The position numbers and the translations under genes are program-made. From Corynebacterium sp. (lineage in GTDB: Bacteria > Actinomycetota > Actinomycetes > Mycobacteriales > Mycobacteriaceae), in contig NZ_JASLIP010000041.1 of the NCBI RefSeq assembly GCF_030152825.1, positions 1-64,000 of the forward strand: DNA of 64,000 bases, read 5' to 3'. Of the stretch, positions 58,195 through 64,000 are shown piece after piece (the stretch's first letter is position 1; each line of letters starts with the position of its first letter). The notes below the pieces were generated by a model. That model saw only the letters and a program-made list of their open reading frames with translations. It did not search any database and was not told where the DNA came from.

Positions 58195-59058
58195 CTACAT
58201 GTGGCGGGACAGAATGCGCGCCACACCCTCGTTGCCAACCTGCGTGAGGTGGGTGGTCATGTTGTAGGGCGTGGAGGTGTTGTCGACAAGGCCGGAGACG
58301 TAGCGCTGATTCGCCGGCGCGCAGGTGCCGTTGGCGCGGGTCGGGCCCTCCATGTCGATCCAGCCCACGCCGGTGGCCTTCGCAGCCTGGCGCTGCCAGT
58401 GCTGGGCGGCGTCCTGGGCCATGCGCACCGGTGGGATGGTCAGTGGTACCTGCTGCAGAGTGCGGGTCTGGATCCAGCAACCGGTGCCGTACTTATCGAC
58501 GATGTGCGGGTACCCCACGAAGGCGACCTTGGCATTCGGGGCGGCGCGCTTGATGCGCTCGACCTGCGGGCGCACGCCGGCGACGAAGTTACGGGTCTGG
58601 ATATTGATATGACCCGGGGCCTTGATGTTGTCCAGGATGCCGATGTTCATGAATACCGCGCGGGTGGAGCCATTGAGCTTGCCCTGACCGATGGCCTGGT
58701 CGACCTGGCGCTTGAGGTTATTCGACCCGTTGGACGGGGCGTAGGCGACGGCGCCGTTGCAGGCGTAGTCCTCGACCTTCACGCCGGTCTGTCGCTGCAG
58801 GCTCGCGGCGACGCGGACCTGGCCGCGCTTGCAGCGTCCTTCTGCCGGGGCGTTGCCAGTGACCTTGCCCGGTCCCTGCCAGAACTCCGCCATCTGGGAT
58901 GGGAAGGTGCCGGTGCCGTTGGACCACATGGAGTCGCCGAAGAGGACAACGTTGCGCGGCGCGGCGTCGGCGGCTGGGACCGTTGCGGTGACTGCGCTGC
59001 CGGCCATCACGACTGCGGCGAGCCCCGCGAGCATTTTCGACATCTTCTTCTTCAGCAT
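58195..59058 (-). CDS. Secreted SGNH/GDSL-hydrolase-like protein with degenerate catalytic blocks
   Basis: Product of 287 aa with a signal peptide (cleavage near ADA-AP). Block I is clear: VVLFGDSMWSNG, with the nucleophile Ser. Block II-like CNGAVAYAP is present, but the block III GxND is replaced by NIGILDN, and the C-terminal DxxH is replaced by MTTH (no Asp three residues before the His). Paired cysteines suggest an oxidised extracytoplasmic fold. It lies upstream of glfT2, as a secreted protein gene does in other corynebacteria. It may be an esterase acting with Ser-His only, or non-catalytic. Confidence 0.72.
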   Translation of the reverse strand: MLKKKMSKMLAGLAAVVMAGSAVTATVPAADAAPRNVVLFGDSMWSNGTGTFPSQMAEFWQGPGKVTGNAPAEGRCKRGQVRVAASLQRQTGVKVEDYACNGAVAYAPSNGSNNLKRQVDQAIGQGKLNGSTRAVFMNIGILDNIKAPGHINIQTRNFVAGVRPQVERIKRAAPNAKVAFVGYPHIVDKYGTGCWIQTRTLQQVPLTIPPVRMAQDAAQHWQRQAAKATGVGWIDMEGPTRANGTCAPANQRYVSGLVDNTSTPYNMTTHLTQVGNEGVARILSRHM

Positions 59059-59311
59059 CTACCCATCCCTTGGTTTTGCGTTGGAAACTCTATTGTTCTG
59101 CACTTCGCGCAGCTTCGTGCCGCTTCGCGATTTTTCATTGTCGTACATCTGGCGCGCAGATCCAATTGCCAGCCAACTCCTAGCTGAGACACAGCGACGG
59201 CACGGCGGGCCATTGCCGTCACTTTGGTACCATCCTCGCCAACTTCCCCGCTCTTTCGAAACCGCCACTGACCAGCCCCCTTCCCCACCTTGGTAACACC
59301 CTGTTTTTATG
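59059..59311. other. Non-coding divergent region upstream of the ABC operon
   Basis: About 350 bp (to 59414) separate the SGNH-like gene from the ABC permease. No credible open frame is present. It contains GGTACC (59227-59232, inside TTTGGTACCA) and TTGGTAACA (59290-59298), both resembling half of the operator-like palindrome downstream. Confidence 0.5.
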
Positions 59312-59332
59312 TTGGCAACACAATGTTGCTAA
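59312..59332 (+). promoter_or_regulatory. Operator-like palindrome upstream of the ABC transporter operon
   Basis: TTGGCAACA-CAA-TGTTGCTAA is a 9-3-9 inverted repeat with one mismatch, about 80 bp before the permease start codon. A related half-site, TTGGTAACA, lies at 59290-59298. The size suits the TetR regulator encoded at the end of the same operon. Confidence 0.5.
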
Positions 59333-59414
59333 GTTAGCTTCCAGCGGCTTTTCCGCTTAATTTCTTCGCGGTTCCGACCGCGCCCTAGTTTCCAAATACT
59401 CAGAAAGTTTCCCC

Positions 59415-60563
59415 ATGTTCCTAGCCTGGCGCGAAATGCTGTTCGCGCGGACCCGATTCCTCCTGATGGGCGTCGTGCTCGGGTTGATGTCCCTACTCGT
59501 CGTCATCATCTCCGGCCTCACCGCAGGCCTCGTCAACGACGGCGTCTCCGGCCTGAAGGCCCTGGACGCGGACGTCATCGCCTTCGAACGCGGCACCCAA
59601 ACGGACTCCGCGTTCACCCGCTCCATCGTCGACGTCGACGATGCCGAGAAGATGGCCGAGACCGACGGCGTCGCCGACGCCGCCCCACTCGGGCTCACCA
59701 TCGCCAACGCCCACAACCAAGACGGCACCGCCGTGGACCTGACCCTGCTCGGCGTGCAGCCCGATTCCTTCATCGCCCCACCCGGCCTGCCTGACATGAG
59801 CCCGGCCGCCAACCGCAGCGAACAGACCACCACCCCGCACGAGATCATTCTCTCCGCCACCCTGGCGGACGAGGGCATCAAGGTCGGGGACACGATCACT
59901 ATCGACCGACTGGACACCCCGCTCACGGTCACCGGCTTCGCCGACGGGCAGCGCACCTTCGGCCACGTCGACGTCGCCTACCTGCCGCTGGATGTGTGGC
60001 AGGAGATCCACGCGGGCGCTCGCCACGGCGAGGCAGTGAAGCCGGAAGCCTACGAGGAGGCCTCCATCGTCGTCGCGAAAACCGCAGAAAAGGCAGACAC
60101 CGAAGCACTGTCGCAGGCCGCCGGGCTGGACGTCCACACCTTGAAGGAAAGCTTCGACTCCTCCCCCGGCTATACGGCGGAGATGATGACGTTGACGATG
60201 ATCAAGTGGTTCCTCTTCGTCATCGCAGCACTAGTCACCGGCGCGTTCTTCCTGGTCTGGACGATCCAACGCGCGGGCAATATCGCCACGCTGCGCGCCA
60301 TGGGTGCCACCAAGGGCTTTCTGCTGCGCGACAGCCTGGGCCAGGCCGTGAGCATCCTCGCGTTGTCCATCGTTGCCGGCGCGCTGATCGCCGTCGGCCT
60401 GGGCAGCCTGCTGGAGCGCACCGCGATGCCCTATGCCACCGAGTTCGGCTCCGTCATCGGCGGCAGCCTCATCCTGTTTTTCGCGGGTCTAATCGGCGCG
60501 GTCGTTGCCGTCTACCGCGTCACCCGCACCAACCCGCTCGCAGCGCTAGGAGAGAACCGATGA
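59415..60563 (+). CDS. ABC transporter permease (FtsX/MacB-type, DevC-like)
   Basis: Product of 382 aa: one N-terminal membrane helix (FLLMGVVLGLMSLLVVIISGL), an extracytoplasmic MacB-PCD-like domain of about 210 residues, and three C-terminal helices, ending with the FtsX-type TRTNPLAALG. Transporters of this group usually move lipids or peptides or act mechanically, rather than importing solutes. The stop overlaps the ATPase start (ATGA). No binding-protein gene is present. Confidence 0.87.
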   Translation: MFLAWREMLFARTRFLLMGVVLGLMSLLVVIISGLTAGLVNDGVSGLKALDADVIAFERGTQTDSAFTRSIVDVDDAEKMAETDGVADAAPLGLTIANAHNQDGTAVDLTLLGVQPDSFIAPPGLPDMSPAANRSEQTTTPHEIILSATLADEGIKVGDTITIDRLDTPLTVTGFADGQRTFGHVDVAYLPLDVWQEIHAGARHGEAVKPEAYEEASIVVAKTAEKADTEALSQAAGLDVHTLKESFDSSPGYTAEMMTLTMIKWFLFVIAALVTGAFFLVWTIQRAGNIATLRAMGATKGFLLRDSLGQAVSILALSIVAGALIAVGLGSLLERTAMPYATEFGSVIGGSLILFFAGLIGAVVAVYRVTRTNPLAALGENR

Positions 60564-61234
60564 GCCACGCACTGAACCTCAGCGACGTCACCATCCAGTA
60601 CAGCGACGGTGATTCCCAGGTCACCGCGCTCGACCACGTGAACCTAGCCGTGGCGCCGGGCGAATTCGTGGCCATCGTCGGGCCGTCTGGTTCCGGCAAG
60701 TCCACGCTGCTCGCGGTCGCAGGCGCGCTGACCAGCCCGGATTCCGGCCGCGTGGAGGTCGCGGGACAGGACATCACAGGCCTCGACGATGCGGGCCTGG
60801 CGAAGATTCGCCGTGAGAATATCGGCTTTGTCTTCCAGTCCTCTGGCAGCCTGCCCTCCGCTCTGACCGCGGAGGAGCAGTTGGAACTGGCTGCGCGCGT
60901 GATCGGCAAGCGGGGGCGATACTCAAATGCCGAACTGCTGGAGAAAGTCGGGATGACCCGGCGTGCCCAGCACCGCCCGGGCAGCCTCTCCGGCGGTGAG
61001 CGCCAGCGGGTGGGCATCGCCCGGGCGCTGGTCGGAAACCCGCAGGTGCTGCTGGTCGACGAACCGACCGCGGCCCTGGACCGCAGCCGGTCTCAGGAGA
61101 TCGTGGAGCTGCTCGCCCGCGAGTGCCACGAGTTCAACGTGGCGGGCGTGATGGTCACCCACGATTACGAGGTTCTCGACCACTGCGACAAGGTCTACGA
61201 GATGGTGGACGGTCGCCTGACTGTGGCCGACTAG
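60560..61234 (+). CDS. ABC transporter ATP-binding protein (LolD/MacB type)
   Basis: Product of 224 aa. Walker A GPSGSGKSTLL, Q-loop NIGFVFQSSG, signature LSGGERQRVGIARAL, Walker B VLLVDEPTAALD and H-loop VMVTHDYE are all intact. It pairs with the upstream FtsX-type permease, with which its start overlaps by 4 nt. The larger in-frame region upstream of the ATG is not coding for it. Confidence 0.93.
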   Translation: MSHALNLSDVTIQYSDGDSQVTALDHVNLAVAPGEFVAIVGPSGSGKSTLLAVAGALTSPDSGRVEVAGQDITGLDDAGLAKIRRENIGFVFQSSGSLPSALTAEEQLELAARVIGKRGRYSNAELLEKVGMTRRAQHRPGSLSGGERQRVGIARALVGNPQVLLVDEPTAALDRSRSQEIVELLARECHEFNVAGVMVTHDYEVLDHCDKVYEMVDGRLTVAD

Positions 61235-61242
61235 GGGCGACG

Positions 61243-61248
61243 TAAACT
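61243..61248 (+). promoter_or_regulatory. -10 element for a leaderless tetR transcript
   Basis: TAAACT lies 6 nt before the ATG at 61255, the same sequence and spacing as at 11168. The regulator may therefore be made separately from the ABC genes. Confidence 0.45.
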
Positions 61249-61254
61249 CGGGGT

Positions 61255-61815
61255 ATGCCGAAGATTACGGAGGAGACGGTCGCCGAGCACCGTGCGGTCC
61301 AGCACCGCGCGGTGCTGGAAGCCGCGGAAAGGCTGATCGTAGAGCACCGCGGCAAGGTGCCCACTCTCGCGGAGGTCGCCGCGGCGGTCGGGCTGGCCCG
61401 GCCGAGCGTGTACCGCTACGTCTCCTCCCAGCACGATCTTCTGGTGCAGCTGCTCATTCTTTCTACCCAGGAGTGGAACGCGGAGCTGGAGGCCAAGATC
61501 GCGGATGCCCCACCGGAGCCGCACCAGCGGATTCGTGCTTATGTGGACGCCACGCTGGAGCTCTTCGCGCATGGCGCTCACGGCCCGCTGGTGGCTGCGG
61601 CGCAGAACTTCCCGGAGGCCTTCGCTGATGAGGAGGTGCAGCGCTCGCACGCCGGTTTCCAGACCATCGTCGCGGAGTTCTGCCCGGGCGTGGCCCCGGT
61701 GGACATCGCCCTGCTGAACGCGGCGATCGGGCGGGCGGCCGAGATGGTCGATAAGCCGGAGGCCTTCGACCACGCACGTCAGACGCTGTACGCGATGGCG
61801 GAGGCGCTGGTTTAG
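61255..61815 (+). CDS. TetR-family transcriptional regulator
   Basis: Product of 186 aa. The N-terminal DNA-binding domain has the TetR helix-turn-helix VPTLAEVAAAVGLARPSVYRYVSSQHDLL (about residues 35-65), and the C-terminal part is helical as in ligand-binding TetR domains. It follows the ABC genes by 20 nt and probably represses them; the palindrome at 59312-59332 is the best operator candidate. The ligand is unknown. Confidence 0.88.
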   Translation: MPKITEETVAEHRAVQHRAVLEAAERLIVEHRGKVPTLAEVAAAVGLARPSVYRYVSSQHDLLVQLLILSTQEWNAELEAKIADAPPEPHQRIRAYVDATLELFAHGAHGPLVAAAQNFPEAFADEEVQRSHAGFQTIVAEFCPGVAPVDIALLNAAIGRAAEMVDKPEAFDHARQTLYAMAEALV

Positions 61816-61866
61816 CGGCTGGGACCGCCACCGGGCGCCCGAACAGTCACCGAGCCCCTAGCCCCT

Positions 61867-61894
61867 CTTGGGCTGCGGGGAATCACAGCCCAAG
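61867..61894. terminator. Weak hairpin between tetR and glf
   Basis: CTTGGGCTG / CAGCCCAAG perfect 9-bp stem with a 10-nt loop, without a T-tract, between convergent genes. Confidence 0.4.
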
Positions 61895-61911
61895 CCCCCT
61901 AAAACCTGCGC

Positions 61912-63117
61912 TTAGTGCCCGCGCGGCTGGCTCAGCGGCTGACCCGACTCGAAGAAGGGCTGCAGCTGGTTGTCGTACATGGACAGCGCAGAGCCGATAG
62001 CCATGTGCATGTCCAGGTACTGGTAAGTCCCCAGGCGGCCGCCGAAGAGCACCTTGTTGTTCTCGGACTCCGCGGCTGCGAGCTTGCGATAAGCCTCCAG
62101 CTTCTCGCGGTCCTCCGGGGTGTTGATCGGGTAGTACGGCTCGTCGTTATCCTCCGCGAAGCGGGAGTACTCCTTGACGATGACCGTCTTGTCCTTCGGG
62201 TACTTATCCTCGCGCTCCGGGTGGAAGTGACGGAACTCGTGGATGCGGGTGTATGGGACGTCCGCGTCGTTGTAGTTCATCACCGGGGTGCCCTGGAAGT
62301 CGCCGGTGTCCAGCACCTCCTGCTCGAAGTCGAGGGTGCGCCAGCCCAGGTGGCCTTCCGCGTAGTCGAAGTAGCGGTCCAGCGGGCCGGTGTAGACCAC
62401 CGGTGCCTCCGGGGACGCAGCGCGCAGCTCGTCGCGGACCTCGAACCAGTCGGTGTTGAGGCGCACCTCGATGTTCTCGTGCTCCGCCATGTTCTCCAGC
62501 CACTTGGCGTAGCCCTCGACCGGCAGGCCCTCGTAGGTGTCGTTGAAGTAGCGGTTGTTGAAGGTGTAGCGCACCGGCAGGCGGGAAATGTTGGACGCCG
62601 GCAGCTCCTTCGGGTCGGTCTGCCACTGCTTGGCGGTGTAGTCGCGGACGAAGGCCTCGTAGAGCGGGCGACCGATCAGCGCGATGCCCTTCTCCTCGAG
62701 GTTCTTGGCATCCCGCGGGTCCAGGCCGTCGGTCTGGTCCTTGATCAGCTGGCGGGCCTCGTCCGGGCTGTAGTACTTGCCGAAGAACTGGTTGATCAGG
62801 CCCAGGCCCATCGGGAACTGGTAGGCGGTGCCCTTGTGCATCGCGAAGACGCGGTGCTGGTAGTCGGTGAAGTCCGTGAACTGGTTGACGTAGTCCCACA
62901 CCCGCTTGTTGGAGGTGTGGAAGAGGTGGGCGCCGTACTTGTGGACTTCGATGCCCGTGGTGGGCTCGGCCTCCGAGTAGGCGTTGCCACCCAGGTGGTC
63001 GCGGCGTTCGACGACCAGGACGCGCGCGTCGTGCTGCGAGGCGGCGCGCTCGGCAACAGTCAGGCCGAAGAAGCCGGAGCCGACAACAATGAGGTCATAT
63101 TTCCCGTTTGTGCTCAT
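61912..63117 (-). CDS. glf: UDP-galactopyranose mutase
   Basis: Product of 401 aa, normal for Glf. FAD-binding DLIVVGSGFFGLTVAERAA, then HLGGNAYSEAEPTTGIEVHKYGAHLFHTSNKRVW (flavin and substrate contacts), YTAKQWQTDPKELPAS and PRLGTYQYLDM-like end (FGGRLGTYQYLDMHMAIGSAL). It converts UDP-Galp to UDP-Galf for GlfT2. The start at 63117 begins at the conserved N-terminus; a 35-residue upstream extension lacks conservation. It is separated from glfT2 by the SGNH gene and the ABC operon. Confidence 0.96.
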   Translation of the reverse strand: MSTNGKYDLIVVGSGFFGLTVAERAASQHDARVLVVERRDHLGGNAYSEAEPTTGIEVHKYGAHLFHTSNKRVWDYVNQFTDFTDYQHRVFAMHKGTAYQFPMGLGLINQFFGKYYSPDEARQLIKDQTDGLDPRDAKNLEEKGIALIGRPLYEAFVRDYTAKQWQTDPKELPASNISRLPVRYTFNNRYFNDTYEGLPVEGYAKWLENMAEHENIEVRLNTDWFEVRDELRAASPEAPVVYTGPLDRYFDYAEGHLGWRTLDFEQEVLDTGDFQGTPVMNYNDADVPYTRIHEFRHFHPEREDKYPKDKTVIVKEYSRFAEDNDEPYYPINTPEDREKLEAYRKLAAAESENNKVLFGGRLGTYQYLDMHMAIGSALSMYDNQLQPFFESGQPLSQPRGH

Positions 63118-63188
63118 GTGCCCCAGGGTACTGGGTGGGCCGGGAAAACTAGCTGAGCAAAACCCGTTAGCAGCGCCTTTTGATGCTC

Positions 63189-63223
63189 TTTGATACATCG
63201 GCGATATATCAAGAGGTATCAAA
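63189..63223 (+). promoter_or_regulatory. Nested TTGATA/TATCAA inverted repeats before the ATPase gene
   Basis: TTTGATAC (63189-63196) pairs with GTATCAAA (63216-63223). A third half-site TATCAA (63207-63212) gives a second inverted pair with the left arm and a direct repeat with the right. The ribosome site AAGAGG (63211-63216) lies inside, so a bound protein or RNA hairpin would block translation directly. Confidence 0.55.
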
Positions 63224-64000
63224 ATGCAGCCATCTCCCTACACGCCAGGTTCAGTGGCCAAAGAAACCTACGGTCGCGAGAAGCATATGAAAAACTTACG
63301 CCGCGAACTCGCTTTCCTTGCTCAGTTTCAGGAGCTTGTGGGGCGGGTGAGCGTTTTCGTCGGTCCTCGCGGCGTCGGCAAAACCTCTTTGCTCCGTGCC
63401 GCACAACGCGAGGCCGAAAATATCGGTATCAATACCATTTTCGTCACCGCGGGTGACGGCCCCTTTGTACAGGAACTCATGCTCGCTCTCGAAAAGCTAT
63501 CTGAGACATGGCACACCGAGGCCAAGGACTATTTTCGAGGGATGGTAAGAAACCTTCGGATCACCCTGGGAGGTTTATCGATCGAAGCGCCCCAAACCAA
63601 TGACGGGGCATCAAGGAATTTAGGTCGCCAGCTCCAGGAGCTGCTCACTAGTGCAGGAAACAATTCTTCAAAGAAGGGTAAGGGGCTCCTGATCCTCATC
63701 GATGAAATTCAGGCAGCCGACCCCGAGGGAATGCGTGCTTTCGCCTATGCCTGGCAGCACATGCAAGCTGAAAACCCCGATCTGCCAGCAATGACTATCG
63801 CAGCAGGGCTGAGCCACGCCCAGGATGCCATCACCGATGCGGTGAGCTTCGCTGAGCGCTTCCGTTATGTCTATCTCAGCAACCTCGACGGCCCTGCGGC
63901 CCAAAATGCGCTGACGCAGCCTGCCAAGGCACAGCAGGTCACATGGTCGGAGACCGCGCTTTCCCTCGCTCTATCTAGCGTCCAGGGCTACCCTTACTTC
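63224..64000 (+). CDS. AAA/ORC-type ATP-binding protein, 3'-truncated by window end
   Basis: The frame is open from the ATG at 63224 to the window end (259 codons). An N-terminal YGREKHM resembles the entry motif of STAND/ORC-like AAA ATPases; Walker A is VGPRGVGKTSLL and Walker B LLILIDEIQA. The sensor region is around TIAAGLSHA. Codons such as TTA, AGA and AAA are more frequent than in the neighbouring genes, suggesting recent acquisition. AAGAGG lies 7 nt upstream. Similar single ATPases occur in mobile and defence-type contexts, but the C-terminal part that would decide this lies outside the window. Confidence 0.8.
   Translation, partial: MQPSPYTPGSVAKETYGREKHMKNLRRELAFLAQFQELVGRVSVFVGPRGVGKTSLLRAAQREAENIGINTIFVTAGDGPFVQELMLALEKLSETWHTEAKDYFRGMVRNLRITLGGLSIEAPQTNDGASRNLGRQLQELLTSAGNNSSKKGKGLLILIDEIQAADPEGMRAFAYAWQHMQAENPDLPAMTIAAGLSHAQDAITDAVSFAERFRYVYLSNLDGPAAQNALTQPAKAQQVTWSETALSLALSSVQGYPYF

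Noticed and set aside
63118..63222. 35-residue N-terminal extension of Glf
   Set aside because: The conserved FAD-binding start is at 63117; the extension crosses the operator-like repeats of the divergent ATPase gene.
1..64000. tRNA, rRNA, insertion sequences, prophage or integrase genes
   Set aside because: Looked for and not recognised anywhere in the window; a covariance-model scan could still find a small RNA I cannot see.

Overview
The window is a high-GC segment of a Corynebacterium chromosome. The diagnostic content is the mycolic-acid and arabinogalactan machinery: Pks13, FadD32, AccD4, corynomycolyltransferases (one with LGFP repeats), GlfT2, Glf, the DPPR synthase UbiA, AftD and a CmpL/MmpL3-type exporter. 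A complete fadA-fadB beta-oxidation pair and an extra FadD beside accD4 point to a fatty-acid-using, possibly lipid-requiring species such as the C. jeikeium/C. urealyticum group. That species hint is inference only.

Layout. (1) 1-15.1 kb: AhpD-like fragment, VanW protein, GH3 lipoprotein, universal stress protein, then a block matching Mycobacterium tuberculosis Rv0224c-Rv0237: DUF2613, aftD, a TmaT-like acyltransferase, a DUF3068 (PgfA-like) protein, a polytopic membrane protein, a GT4 glycosyltransferase and mtrP. (2) 15.2-25.6 kb: an accessory metabolic block with fadA-fadB, a secreted VWA-domain gene broken by two frameshifts, a YeeE/YedE-TusA sulfur-transport fusion with McbR-like boxes, a repeat-bearing intergenic stretch, and an ahpC/ahpF pair whose AhpC resembles the enterobacterial protein. 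(3) 25.7-38.5 kb: pckG, two unrecognised genes, trmB, a NYN-domain gene, cmpL1, an LPG-synthase/flippase-like membrane protein, DUF3054, the DUF6230/DUF6114 pair and an MFS transporter. (4) 38.6-59.1 kb: the mycolate/arabinogalactan cluster on the minus strand, fadD, accD4-pks13-fadD32, cutinase-like lipase, a lipoprotein, cop1-like and cmt-like mycolyltransferases, ubiA, PAP2 phosphatase, glfT2 and an SGNH-like secreted protein. aftB, which usually lies between the mycolyltransferase gene and ubiA, is not there. (5) 59.4-64 kb: an ABC permease/ATPase/TetR operon, glf, and the 5' part of an AAA-type ATPase running off the end.

How it fits together. FadD32 activates and AccD4 carboxylates the two acyl chains that Pks13 condenses. 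TmaT/MtrP/PgfA-like proteins and CmpL1 are expected to act in trehalose monomycolate modification and export. The mycolyltransferases then attach mycolates to arabinogalactan, which is built by Glf, GlfT2, UbiA plus the PAP2 phosphatase (DPA precursor) and AftD. Short spacers and overlaps indicate several operons, and strong hairpins separate most units. No tRNA, rRNA, CRISPR array or insertion sequence was recognised.
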